From JAHFDS01 sp964593795 (lineage in GTDB: Bacteria > Myxococcota_A > Polyangia > JAHFDS01): a DNA stretch of 64,000 nt. Positions 50,935 through 59,425 of the stretch are shown here, piece by piece. The first letter of the stretch is position 1, and every line of letters begins with the position of its first letter. A program made the translations under genes and the position numbers. Under the pieces are notes generated by a model. That model was not told the origin of the DNA and searched no databases. It saw only the letters and a list, made by a program, of their open reading frames with translations. The stretch lies in contig CAZQJC010000296.1 in the NCBI GenBank assembly GCA_964593795.1, positions 26,545 to 90,544 of the forward strand, read 5' to 3'.

Positions 50935-51493
50935 GGGCCCGGCCGGGTCGATCCTCGAGCGCCTTGCCCGGGTGCTCGGTGGCCTCGGTGTCACGAGATT
51001 CGCGCTCACGGGTGGAGTCGGTCTCGGCGTCTGGACGAGGCCCCGCGCCACCTCGGACATCGACATCTGCGCGGTCCTGCCGGCAGAGGCGGTGATGCCG
51101 CTGCTGGCGCGGTACGACGGGCTGCGGACCGGGGCCGAGGAGCTTCCGGACACGGTCCGCTTCCGGCTCGGCGACTGGGACGTCGATCTGTTCGTGGCCA
51201 AGGACGCCTACGACCTCGAGTGCCTGGCCCGGGCGAGGGAGCTCACGATCGATGGCGCACTCGTCCGGGTGGTCTCACCCGAGGACCTGATCATCCACAA
51301 GCTGATCAAGCTGCGCCTCGATCGCAGGCGCATCCTCCAGGACGTGGCCGATCTCCGCAGCCTGCTTGAAGCCCAGCCTGCGATCGACTGGACCTATCTG
51401 GAGAGGTGGCTGCCGGCCGCCGAGCGCGCCCTCGTCGGGGCGCTGTCCGAGCTCGACGACGAAGCGGTCCTGCGACGCTTGCTCGGTAGCTGA
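50915..51493 (+). CDS. Nucleotidyltransferase-fold protein (AbiEii/MNT-like)
   Basis: The 192-residue protein has LTGGVGLGVWTRPRATSDIDI, the GG...DxD signature of nucleotidyltransferases, with a later VDLFV for the third acidic residue and SPEDLIIHKLIKLRLDRR. This is the pattern of AbiEii/DUF6036-type proteins found in toxin-antitoxin and defence systems. The GTG start at 50915 lies inside the upstream small gene. It may be the toxin of a two-gene module. Confidence 0.72.
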   Translation: MSDDSPEGPAGSILERLARVLGGLGVTRFALTGGVGLGVWTRPRATSDIDICAVLPAEAVMPLLARYDGLRTGAEELPDTVRFRLGDWDVDLFVAKDAYDLECLARARELTIDGALVRVVSPEDLIIHKLIKLRLDRRRILQDVADLRSLLEAQPAIDWTYLERWLPAAERALVGALSELDDEAVLRRLLGS

Positions 51494-51555
51494 TTCGCAC
51501 AGGGATTCCGGGGCAAAAACTTGGGCCCCCGCGGGGGCGGTCCTACGCTCGGCGC

Positions 51556-53862
51556 GTGACGATTTCGCGCTCGATCCGCCTGTGTTTGCTGCTCACTCTG
51601 ACCCCTTGCGCGTGCGGCGAGCGCCCCGAGGGCGGGGGCGCGGGGGGAGGCGCGAGCGGCAGCGAGTTCAAGGTGGAGCTCGGAGACAAGGGCCTGCGGA
51701 TCGAGCACTCCGCGAGCGCGCTCGTGCTCGAGCCGTCGGTGCTCCCGGGCGCGACGCTGGGCCTCGCGTTCGCGCAGCGGACCACCGAGTCGGAGATGAG
51801 CTTCGGCTACCACTTCTTCCGCGAGGGCAGCGAGCCGTGGCAGCAGGGCGTCGAGATCGTCTCCACGGAGGAGCCGTCGCCGGGCACGCTGCGGGTGAAG
51901 CTGCGCGCGCGGGACTCGTCGGCGACGCGCGTCGGGCTCGCGTGGAAGTGCGGCACCGATCGCGCCGGCGCCCCGGAGCGCTACATGGGGCTCGGCGCGC
52001 AGGTGCTGTTCGACGAGCGCGGCCGCCGCGTGCCCATCTGGACGAGCGAGCAGGGCATCGGCAAGGCCGAGAACATCAACCACCAGCAGTTCGGCTACGT
52101 GGGCGACGTGAGCGACGCGTACTACCCGCTGCCCGTCGTGTACTCGTCGCGCGGCTACGCGATCGCCACGCTCGGGTCCGAGCGCGTCGTGCACGACTTC
52201 TGCCGGACCGACGCCGGTACGCACGCGGTGGAGGTGTGGGACTCGGAGGTGGACCTCGTCGTCGTGGTCGGCACGCCGCGAGAGCTCGTCGAGCGGATGA
52301 CGGCCCTGACGGGCCGACCTCCGCGGCCGCCCGCGTGGGCGTTCGGGCCGTGGATCGACGCGGTCGGCGGCTCGGCCGAGGTGCGGCGCATCGCGCGCGA
52401 GCTGCGCACCCGCGGCGTGCCCGCGAGCGCGCTGTGGAGCGAGGACTGGGCGGGCGGCGGCCTCGACGCGACGGGCTTCCGGCTCTCGTACCGGTGGACG
52501 CTCGACCGCGGCAACTACCCCGACGCCGAGGCGCTCGCGAGCGAGCTGCACCAGCAGGGCTTCCGCTGGCTCGCGTACTTCAACACCTTCGTGCAGACGG
52601 ATGCGCCGACGTTCGACGACGCGATGCGCAAGGGCCTCATGCTGCGCCACGCCGACGGCTCGCCGTACCTCGTCCTGTCGCCGCGACTGACCGAGGCGGG
52701 CCTGCTCGACCTCGAGAACGCGGAGGCGCGCGAGGTCATGGCGGGCTACCTCAAGACGGCCCTCGGCCTCGGCTTCGACGGGTGGATGGCCGACTACGGC
52801 GAGTGGGTGCCGTGGGACGCGACGACCGTGTCGGGCGCGCAGGCCTGCCACAACTGCTACCCGGACCTGTGGGCGGAGCTCAACCGCCAGGTGCTCGAGA
52901 GCGAGCGCCCGGGCGGTGACGGCGTCTTCTTCGTGCGCGCGGGCCACCTCGGCACCGTCAAGAGCGCGCCGGTCGTGTGGGCGGGCGATCAGAACACCGA
53001 CTTCGACACGCTCGACGGCCTGCCGAGCATCATCCCGATCGGCCTCAACCTCGGCCTGTCCGGCGCGTCGACGTACGCGACGGACATCGCCGGCTACTCG
53101 AACCTCGACAGCCCGCCGACCACCAAGGAGCTCTACTTCCGCTGGAGCTCGCTCGCCGCGCTGACCCCCGTCATGCGCACGCACCACGGCAACGCCGCGG
53201 ACAAGAACTGGCACTGGCTGCGCGACGAGGAGACCGCGGCGCACTTCAAGCGCTACGCCGTCTTGCACCAGCGCCTCTTCCCGCTGTGGGACGCGCTGGC
53301 GGCCGAGGCGAGCCGCTCGGGGCTGCCGATCCTGCGAAGTGGCTGGCTCGTCGCGCCCGACGACGCCAAGGTCGCCTTCTCGGCCGACCAGTTCTGGGTG
53401 GGCGACTCGCTGCTCGTCGCGCCGGTGGTGACCGAGGGCGCGCAGTCGCGGGACGTGGCCCTGCCGGCCGGGCGGCACTACGACTTCTGGACGAGCGCGG
53501 CGGTCGAAGGCGGCGTGCGCGCGGTGGCGGCGGCCCCGGGCGACCTGCCCCTGTTCGTGCGCGCCGGGGCGCTCGTGCCGCTCCTGCCCGACGGGACGCA
53601 GACCATCGCGCCCGGGGGCGACGCGGCGATCGTCACGGTCGATCCAGCGCTGCCGTCGCTGGAGCTGCGCGTGTACCTCGGCGCGGCGGGCGCGCTCACG
53701 CTCGCGGATGGCACGAAGATCACGCTCGAGAGCAAGGCCGGCGACGCCGCGGTCGCGCCCCTCGACCGGACCGGCGACAAGCTCGACGTCCCGCTCGGCA
53801 GCGCCCGCCTCTCGATCGACGGCCCGAGCCGCGCCTGGCACATCGTCCCCGTCGGCGGCTGA
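51556..53862 (+). CDS. GH31 glycoside hydrolase, sulfoquinovosidase-like subgroup with altered pocket
   Basis: This 768-residue exported protein begins with a signal peptide and a Cys-rich junction (LTPCACGE) that may be a weak lipobox, then a Gly-rich linker. The GH31 domain shows the nucleophile D413 in WMADYGEW, the acid/base D478 in WAGDQN and MRTHHGN. Its closest remembered relative is YihQ sulfoquinovosidase, which uses Gln, Arg and Trp in QDWSG...R..W to hold the sulfonate; here the equivalents are E296, R309 and Y312. It is therefore likely an alpha-glycosidase with another substrate. GTG start; it stands alone. Confidence 0.88.
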   Translation: MTISRSIRLCLLLTLTPCACGERPEGGGAGGGASGSEFKVELGDKGLRIEHSASALVLEPSVLPGATLGLAFAQRTTESEMSFGYHFFREGSEPWQQGVEIVSTEEPSPGTLRVKLRARDSSATRVGLAWKCGTDRAGAPERYMGLGAQVLFDERGRRVPIWTSEQGIGKAENINHQQFGYVGDVSDAYYPLPVVYSSRGYAIATLGSERVVHDFCRTDAGTHAVEVWDSEVDLVVVVGTPRELVERMTALTGRPPRPPAWAFGPWIDAVGGSAEVRRIARELRTRGVPASALWSEDWAGGGLDATGFRLSYRWTLDRGNYPDAEALASELHQQGFRWLAYFNTFVQTDAPTFDDAMRKGLMLRHADGSPYLVLSPRLTEAGLLDLENAEAREVMAGYLKTALGLGFDGWMADYGEWVPWDATTVSGAQACHNCYPDLWAELNRQVLESERPGGDGVFFVRAGHLGTVKSAPVVWAGDQNTDFDTLDGLPSIIPIGLNLGLSGASTYATDIAGYSNLDSPPTTKELYFRWSSLAALTPVMRTHHGNAADKNWHWLRDEETAAHFKRYAVLHQRLFPLWDALAAEASRSGLPILRSGWLVAPDDAKVAFSADQFWVGDSLLVAPVVTEGAQSRDVALPAGRHYDFWTSAAVEGGVRAVAAAPGDLPLFVRAGALVPLLPDGTQTIAPGGDAAIVTVDPALPSLELRVYLGAAGALTLADGTKITLESKAGDAAVAPLDRTGDKLDVPLGSARLSIDGPSRAWHIVPVGG

Positions 53863-53881
53863 ACGCGCCCGCCGCGGATCG

Positions 53882-55591
53882 TCAGGGCCGCTCGCGATCG
53901 AGCCGCACGTGCACGCGCGGCGCCGCATCCGGCACGTAGCCGAGCCCGATCGCGCGCGCCTGCGCCGCCGCGGCCTCGTCCTTGCGGCCGAGCCCCGAGA
54001 GCGCCTGCGCCCGCGCCGCGTGCGCGCGTGCCCAGTCGGGCCGCTCGCCGAGCACGCGATCGAGGTCCACGAGCGCGCCTGAGGGGTCGCCCGCCGAGAG
54101 CCGCACACCGGCGCGGTTGAAGAGCAGCATGCGATCGCCCGGGTGCGCCGCCAGCGCCGCGTCGAAGTGCGCGAGCGCCTCGGACGGGCGCCCGATCGCG
54201 AGCGCCACGCCGAGATTGATCTCGAGCTGCCGGCTCTGCAGGCCGCGCGCCTTCGCCTCGCGGAAGAGCGCGATCGCCTCGTCGAGGCGGCCCCGCTCGA
54301 GGAGCACGCCGGCGAGGTTGTGCCTGGCCATGAGGCTCTCCGGGTTGCTCTCGAGCTCGGCGCTCCAGAGCAGCGCCTCGTCGCGCCAGGCCACGTTGCG
54401 CGCCCAGCACAGGGGCAGGCAGCTCGCGGCCACCGCCAGCGCGCCGACCGCGACGATCGCGCGCCGCATGCGCGAGGCGAGCCAGCCCACCCCGAGCGCC
54501 CAGGCGATCGCGAGCGCCACCGACGGCAGGTAGAGGAACCGCTCGGCCAGGATGGCCGGATCGGCGAAGAGCTTGGTAGACGGCAGCATCGCCACGTAGA
54601 AGAAGAGCGCGGCGAAGGCGGCCCGCGGTGCGCGGCGACGGAGCGCGAGCGCCGCGCCCACGAGGCCCACGTGCAGCGCGCAGAGGAGGGCGAGGTGCGC
54701 GCCCCGGGCCACGACGTAGTCGCCCGCGTAGTCGGCGCGCAGGTTCGCGGGCAGGACGAGGAGGCGGAGCGCATCGGCGAGCGGCGTCGCGAGCTGCGCC
54801 ACGCGCTCGACCGGCGACGGCCCGGCAGCGAGGACGCCCCCGAGGGCGGGCAAGCCTTCGCCGGAGAGCGCGTGCTGGCGGAGCGCGAGGGCGGGCAGGC
54901 CGACGAGCGCCACGAGGCCCGCGGCCCGGAGCGCGCGCCCGGGCGAGGCCCCGCGCACCACGACGAGGACGAGCGCCACGGCGGCCGGCAGCGTGGCCAT
55001 GCTCTCGCGACAGAACGCGCCCGCGAGGAAGCACAGCGCTGGCTGCCACAGCGGCGCGCCGCGCGCCACCCGCGCGAGGGCGAGCACGTAGAGCACCGTG
55101 ACGAGCACCTCCGATCGGTTGAACGACAGGTCGACGGCCTCGGTGTGCACGGGGTGCACCGCGAACAGCAGGGCGCCCGCCGTGGCCGCGAGCGAGCCGA
55201 GCCCCAGCGCGAAGAGGAGCGCGAGCACCGCGAGCGACGCGGCGGCGTGGCTCGCGACGCTGACCCACCTCGAGGCCGCCGGGCTGGGGCCGAGGGCCGC
55301 GCGCTCGAGCGCGTGCGTCGTCATGGACAGCGGCCGGTAGAGGTGGCTCGGCTGATCGGTGCCGTGCCAGGCGTGCTGGACGAAGAGGCGCGGAACGCTG
55401 CGCAGCGAGCCGAGGTCCGGGTTGTCGCGGACGAGGGGCACGTCGTCGTAGACGAAGGAGCCGCCCGGCGCGTTCGCGTATGCGACGAGCGCCCCGAGGA
55501 GCACGCAGAGCCAGGGCCAGGCGGCGCGGAGGCCCTTCGGGCTGCGCGCGACGGGCGAGGCACCCGGCGTGGGCCCGGCAGGCGCGCTCAT
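53882..55591 (-). CDS. TMTC-like membrane protein with C-terminal TPR repeats
   Basis: The 569-residue protein has about ten hydrophobic segments (1-400), with FVYDDVPLVRDNPDL after the first helix, a pattern of TMTC-like O-mannosyltransferases. Several TPR units follow (ESLMARHNLAGVLLERGRL and following, about 420-550). It is convergent with GH31 and divergent from the DUF62 gene. By analogy it could glycosylate exported proteins, but other GT-C-like roles are possible. Confidence 0.75.
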   Translation of the reverse strand: MSAPAGPTPGASPVARSPKGLRAAWPWLCVLLGALVAYANAPGGSFVYDDVPLVRDNPDLGSLRSVPRLFVQHAWHGTDQPSHLYRPLSMTTHALERAALGPSPAASRWVSVASHAAASLAVLALLFALGLGSLAATAGALLFAVHPVHTEAVDLSFNRSEVLVTVLYVLALARVARGAPLWQPALCFLAGAFCRESMATLPAAVALVLVVVRGASPGRALRAAGLVALVGLPALALRQHALSGEGLPALGGVLAAGPSPVERVAQLATPLADALRLLVLPANLRADYAGDYVVARGAHLALLCALHVGLVGAALALRRRAPRAAFAALFFYVAMLPSTKLFADPAILAERFLYLPSVALAIAWALGVGWLASRMRRAIVAVGALAVAASCLPLCWARNVAWRDEALLWSAELESNPESLMARHNLAGVLLERGRLDEAIALFREAKARGLQSRQLEINLGVALAIGRPSEALAHFDAALAAHPGDRMLLFNRAGVRLSAGDPSGALVDLDRVLGERPDWARAHAARAQALSGLGRKDEAAAAQARAIGLGYVPDAAPRVHVRLDRERP

Positions 55592-55598
55592 CCGGACG

Positions 55599-55604
55599 AC
55601 GATA
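55599..55604 (-). promoter_or_regulatory. -10-like hexamer 7 nt before a start codon
   Basis: TATCGT on the minus strand ends 7 nt before the ATG at 55591. With TACCAT facing the other way at 55644 it forms a compact divergent promoter pair in a 65-nt gap. Confidence 0.35.
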
Positions 55605-55643
55605 ACACCACCGGTCGACCCACCGGGTCCGCGCGGCTTCCGC

Positions 55644-55649
55644 TACCAT
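55644..55649 (+). promoter_or_regulatory. -10-like hexamer 7 nt before a start codon
   Basis: TACCAT ends 7 nt before the GTG at 55657. No ribosome site is evident and no clear -35 is present, as at the other operon starts with this spacing. Confidence 0.35.
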
Positions 55650-55656
55650 CCGGTCC

Positions 55657-56421
55657 GTGGCGATCTGCACGCTGCTCACCGACTTCGGCCGCGCCGACGG
55701 CTTCGCCGGCGCGGTCAAGGGCGTGATCGCGTGCGGCGCGCCAGGCGCGCAGATCCTCGACATCTCGCACGAGGTCCCGCCGGGCGACGTCGAGCACGGC
55801 GCGTTCGTGCTGGCGCAGGCCGCGCCGTTCTTCCCGGCGGGCACGGTGCACCTGGCCGTCGTCGACCCGGGCGTCGGCACGGCGCGCGAGGCGGTCGTGG
55901 TGCGCCACGGCGGCGCGATCCTCGTCGGGCCGAACAATGGCCTGCTGAGCCACTTCGCGCCGGCGCCGCAGGACGTCTTCCTGATCACGAACGTGCTCTG
56001 GCTGCGCCCGCGGCAGTCGGAGACGTTCCACGGGCGCGACGTGTTCGCGCCGGCCGCCGCGGCGCTCCTCTCGGGCTCGCCGCCCGAGGACGCCGGCCCG
56101 CGGCTGCCCCGCGCACGGTGGGTTCGCCTGCCCGCGCGCGAGCCATCCGAGGCGCCCGATGGCATGATGGGGGAAGTGGTGCACGTGGACCGGTTCGGAA
56201 ACCTCATCACCAACCTGCCGGCGACGGCGGGCCTCCGCGGCGTGACCCTCGAGCCCTCGGGCCCCGCGCTCACGCTCGTGCGCACCTACGGCGAGGTCGC
56301 CCCGGGAGCGCCGCTCGCCTACGTGGGCTCGCAGGGCACGCTCGAGCTCGCGGTGCGCGACGGCCGCGCGGCCGACGTCCTCGCCGCGGGGCGCGGGACG
56401 CGCGTGCGGGGGCTGCGATGA
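55657..56421 (+). CDS. DUF62/SAM hydroxide adenosyltransferase-like protein
   Basis: This 254-residue protein starts AICTLLTDFGRADGFAGAVKGV and has ILDISHEVPPGD, VVDPGVG, VGPNNGLL and VVHVDRFGNLITNLP, the full signature of the SAM hydroxide adenosyltransferase (chlorinase/fluorinase) superfamily. Most members hydrolyse SAM; halogenation needs a few specialised residues that I cannot confirm here. It is the first gene of a four-gene operon joined by ATGA/GTGA overlaps. Confidence 0.92.
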   Translation: MAICTLLTDFGRADGFAGAVKGVIACGAPGAQILDISHEVPPGDVEHGAFVLAQAAPFFPAGTVHLAVVDPGVGTAREAVVVRHGGAILVGPNNGLLSHFAPAPQDVFLITNVLWLRPRQSETFHGRDVFAPAAAALLSGSPPEDAGPRLPRARWVRLPAREPSEAPDGMMGEVVHVDRFGNLITNLPATAGLRGVTLEPSGPALTLVRTYGEVAPGAPLAYVGSQGTLELAVRDGRAADVLAAGRGTRVRGLR

Positions 56422-57119
56422 GGACCGCGCTCGTGCTCGCGGTCGCGCTGGGCACGGCGTGCGTCGGCTCGGGCGACGGCCAGGTCTCCGGCGAGCTGCA
56501 CATGCAGGCGTGCCGCTTCGAGGGCGGGAAGCCGAGGGACCTCAACAACCCCAACTGGGACATGAAGGCCGGGTTCTTCGCGGCCGAGCCGATCGAGGAC
56601 GTCGATCGCGGCTCGCCCGAGAACCGCCTCGAGATCCGCATCCAGCGCGACGGCGCGCACATCGAGGAGTCCGACACGCTCGTCATCAGCATCCCCGACG
56701 TGCGCAAGGCCGCGGCGCAGTGGCTGCGCAACCGGGCGGGCTCGACCGACGGCTCGGCCCCGCTCGAGGTGCGCAGCGACGGGCTCGTGCGCGCGTCGCT
56801 GTCGCTGTTCGCGACCTGCCCCGCGCTCATCTCGAGCGGCGCGACCGCCGTGCAGACGCTCAACGCCGACGTGGGCTCGCAGATCTTCTTCACCCACTTC
56901 GGGGAGGCCGCCAAGTACACGCCGGATTCGCTGCCGGCGGACTTCATCGTCGACTTCGGGGATCGCCTGGCGACCCGCGGAGGCAAGGGCGGCTTCGTGC
57001 TCGAGCTGGCCGACCTGCGCTCGCGCACGCTCGGCGAGCCCGCGCAGTCCTCCGGCCACATCGTCGGCAGCTTCGACTTCGAGGTCAGGCGCGGCGCGGC
57101 CGGACAGTCGTTCCCGTGA
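56418..57119 (+). CDS. Hypothetical secreted lipoprotein
   Basis: The 233-residue product starts MRTALVLAVALGTACVG, a signal peptide with lipobox (GTAC), and has a beta-rich body with one further Cys pair (C at about 36 and 137). ATG overlaps the DUF62 stop. No family is recognised; the pattern is common for myxobacterial outer-membrane lipoproteins of unknown function. Confidence 0.78.
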   Translation: MRTALVLAVALGTACVGSGDGQVSGELHMQACRFEGGKPRDLNNPNWDMKAGFFAAEPIEDVDRGSPENRLEIRIQRDGAHIEESDTLVISIPDVRKAAAQWLRNRAGSTDGSAPLEVRSDGLVRASLSLFATCPALISSGATAVQTLNADVGSQIFFTHFGEAAKYTPDSLPADFIVDFGDRLATRGGKGGFVLELADLRSRTLGEPAQSSGHIVGSFDFEVRRGAAGQSFP

Positions 57120-58264
57120 CCGCGCCAGCGGCCGAGCCGGTCCTCGTCGAGCTCGTCATCGAGCGCCTCGCCCACGGCGGCGAGGGCGTGGGGCACCTGC
57201 CCGACGGGCGCATCTGCTTCGTCATGCTGACGGCGCCGGGCGACCGCGTGCGCGTGCGCGTGACGGCGTCGCACGCGCGATGGACGCGCGGTGAGCTCGA
57301 GGAGGTGCTCGCGCCGGGGCCCGCGCGCGCGGAGCCGTCGTGTCCGCTGTTCTCGCGCTGCGGCGGCTGCCAGTGGCAGCACGTGACGCTCGAGGCCCAG
57401 CGAGCCGCCAAGCACGCCATCGTCGCGCACGCGCTCAAGGCCGAGGTCGCGCCGATCGAGGCGCCCGGCCCCGCGCTCGGCTACCGGCGGCGCGCGCGCC
57501 TTCACCTCGCGGGCGGCCGCGTCGGCTATCGCGCGCTGCGCTCGCATGACGTCGTCGACGTCGCGAGCTGTCCGCTCTTCGCGCCGGCGCTCGACGAGGT
57601 GCTCGCGCGCCTGCGCCCTGTCCTCGCGACGCGCACGGGCGAGGCGCAGCTCCTCGTGGGCGATCGAGGCGCTCCCGCGGTGGCGGCGCCCGGCGCCTCG
57701 CTCGGCAGCGTCTGGGTGGACCTCGGCGACGACGGCGGCCGGCCCTTCCGCGCCCGGGCCGATACATTCGTCCAGGCGAATGAACACGCCAACGCGACGC
57801 TGCGCGCGCTGGTCTCCGGGGCGCTCGTCGGGGCCAAGCGCGTGCTCGAGCTGTTCTCGGGCAGCGGCAACTTCACGCGCGACCTCCTCGCCGCGGGCAA
57901 GGACGTGGTCGCGATCGAGGCCAGCAAGGAGGCGGGCGAGCTCGCGCGAGAGAACCTCGCGGGCCTGCCCGGCAGCCTGCGGATGGTCGCGCACCCGGTG
58001 GAGCGCGCCCTGCCCTTCGAGTCCGGCCGCTTCGACGCCATCCTCGTCGATCCGCCGCGCGCCGGCCTCGACGCCAAGGTGCCCGCGCAGCTCACGCGCT
58101 TGTCGACCCGGCTCGTCTACGTCTCGTGCGATCCCGTCACGCTCGGCCGCGACGTCGCGCGCCTGCGCGCCCTCGGCTGGGCGCTCGAGCGCGCGGTGCC
58201 CGTGGACGCCTGGCCGCAGACGTTCCACGTCGAGACCGTCGCCGTGCTGTCGCGCCCGGCATGA
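57116..58264 (+). CDS. RumA/TrmA-family RNA (uracil-5-)-methyltransferase
   Basis: The 382-residue enzyme has an N-terminal TRAM-like domain, the iron-sulfur motif CPLFSRCGGCQWQH, VDPPRAGLD and YVSCDP (with the catalytic Cys), and LELFSGSGNFT as SAM motif I. It methylates a uridine in RNA (23S rRNA or tRNA). Length is slightly short for E. coli RumA/RlmD. GTG start overlaps the lipoprotein stop. Confidence 0.93.
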   Translation: MTAPAAEPVLVELVIERLAHGGEGVGHLPDGRICFVMLTAPGDRVRVRVTASHARWTRGELEEVLAPGPARAEPSCPLFSRCGGCQWQHVTLEAQRAAKHAIVAHALKAEVAPIEAPGPALGYRRRARLHLAGGRVGYRALRSHDVVDVASCPLFAPALDEVLARLRPVLATRTGEAQLLVGDRGAPAVAAPGASLGSVWVDLGDDGGRPFRARADTFVQANEHANATLRALVSGALVGAKRVLELFSGSGNFTRDLLAAGKDVVAIEASKEAGELARENLAGLPGSLRMVAHPVERALPFESGRFDAILVDPPRAGLDAKVPAQLTRLSTRLVYVSCDPVTLGRDVARLRALGWALERAVPVDAWPQTFHVETVAVLSRPA

Positions 58265-59133
58265 GCGCCGAGCTCCGCTACGCCCTCCTCCTGTCGCTGA
58301 CACCGCTCCTCTGGGGCGTCGGCTTCGTCGGCACCCGCGTCTCGCTCGAGTGCGCGGGGCCGCTCTGGGCCAACGCCTACCGCTTCCTCCTCGCGCTCGC
58401 GCTGCTGCTCGTGCTCTGCGCGCGCCACCTGCGCCACCTCGGCTGGCAGGACCTCCGCGCGGCGGGCCTGCTCGGCGTGCCGCTCTTCCTCGCGTTCGCC
58501 TTCCAGACGGCGAGCCTGCTCCACACCTCCATCGCACGCGCGAGCTTCATCACGTGCCTGTACGCGGTCTTCGTGCCCGTCCTCGCGATCGCGCTCGGAC
58601 GTGAGCGGGCGCGCCTCGGCCACTTCGCGCTCGTCGCGCTCGCGCTCTGCGGCATGGCGCTCCTGTCGGGCATCGGCGACGCGGGCGCCGCGGGCCTCGG
58701 GCGCGGCGAGCTCTACGTCCTGCTGTGCTCGTTCGCGTGCGCGCTGCAGATCCTGGCGGCCGACGCGGTCTCGGGGCGCCGGCCCGCGCTCGTCATGAAC
58801 CTCCTGCAGACCACGTGGGTGGCCGCGCTGTCGGTCGTCGCCGCCTTCGCGTTCGAGGGCCCGCCGCCGCTCGAGCGCCTCGATGGCCGCTCGGCCGGCG
58901 CGCTGCTCTATCTGGCGGGGCCCTCGTCCGTCGGCGCGTTCTCGATCCAGCTCTACGCGCAGACGCGCCTGTCCCCGTCGGTGGCGTCGATGGTGTTCCT
59001 GCTCGAGGCGCCGTTCGGCGCGCTCGCGGGCCTCGTCCTCCTCGGCGAGCGCCAGGGCCTGCTGGCCTGGCTCGGCGCGGGCCTCATGCTCCTCGCCTGC
59101 GCCGCCGCCACCCGGCAACCGCGCGACCGATGA
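58261..59133 (+). CDS. EamA/DMT-superfamily transporter
   Basis: The 290-residue protein has about ten transmembrane segments in two EamA halves: LLWGVGFVGTRVS in the first and PSVASMVFLLEAPFGALAGLVLLGE in the second. ATG start overlaps the methyltransferase stop. Transport substrate (metabolite or amino acid) is unknown. It ends the operon; the repeat-rich gap 59134-59425 follows. Confidence 0.9.
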   Translation: MSAELRYALLLSLTPLLWGVGFVGTRVSLECAGPLWANAYRFLLALALLLVLCARHLRHLGWQDLRAAGLLGVPLFLAFAFQTASLLHTSIARASFITCLYAVFVPVLAIALGRERARLGHFALVALALCGMALLSGIGDAGAAGLGRGELYVLLCSFACALQILAADAVSGRRPALVMNLLQTTWVAALSVVAAFAFEGPPPLERLDGRSAGALLYLAGPSSVGAFSIQLYAQTRLSPSVASMVFLLEAPFGALAGLVLLGERQGLLAWLGAGLMLLACAAATRQPRDR

Positions 59134-59150
59134 GAGGCGGCCTTCGAGGC

Positions 59151-59217
59151 GAGCGCGAGCGAGCCGCAAGGCCGTCCCTCGCGCAGCGAGCGAAGACGCA
59201 GGGAGGGGCCCCGTCGG
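59151..59217 (+). repeat. Partial copy of the GAGCGCAGCGAGC repeat module (no hairpins)
   Basis: This segment begins CTTCGAGGCGAGCG, passes through GCAGCGAGCGAAGACGCAGG and stops before the triple-hairpin part. It closely resembles the start of the full element 77 bases downstream and appears to be a truncated copy. Confidence 0.6.
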
Positions 59218-59227
59218 CGGCACCACC

Positions 59228-59366
59228 TTCGAGGCGAGCGCAGCGAGCCGCAAGGGCGTAGCGAGCGCAGCGAGCGAAGACGCAGGTTAGGGGGCCCGCC
59301 CGGGCTTTGCCCGGGCGGGGGAAGGGCAGCGTGCCCTTCCTGGTGGCCGCCGTCCGCGGCGGCCAC
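59228..59366 (+). repeat. Triple-hairpin repeat element, copy B
   Basis: After a GAGCGCAGCGAGC-type module (59228-59289) three adjacent perfect hairpins follow. H1 pairs 59295-59305 with 59309-59319 (11 bp, TTT loop). H2 pairs 59321-59328 with 59332-59339 (8 bp, GCG loop). H3 pairs 59343-59352 with 59357-59366 (10 bp, TCCG loop). Spacers are 1 and 3 nt. It occupies most of the 292-nt gap between the EamA gene and the TPR-like gene. Compare with 60947-61018. Confidence 0.85.
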
Positions 59367-59413
59367 TCGCAACTGGGGTCGAGAGGCCCCATCGCACGGA
59401 GGCGGATTTCGAT

Positions 59414-59419
59414 TAGATT
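59414..59419 (+). promoter_or_regulatory. -10-like hexamer 6 nt before a start codon
   Basis: TAGATT ends 6 nt before the GTG at 59426, in an AT-rich island between the repeat element and the gene; there is no ribosome site. Confidence 0.35.
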
Positions 59420-59425
59420 CCGACC

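Noticed and set aside
51394..54774. A 1126-codon minus-strand open frame over the GH31 gene
   Set aside because: It is a shadow of GH31 and the TMTC-like gene, with Arg/Ala/Ser-rich composition typical of GC-rich antisense frames and no domain.
55657..56421. Halogenase (fluorinase/chlorinase) function for the DUF62 protein
   Set aside because: The family is mostly SAM hydroxide adenosyltransferases, and I could not see the specific halide-site residues or a halometabolite context.
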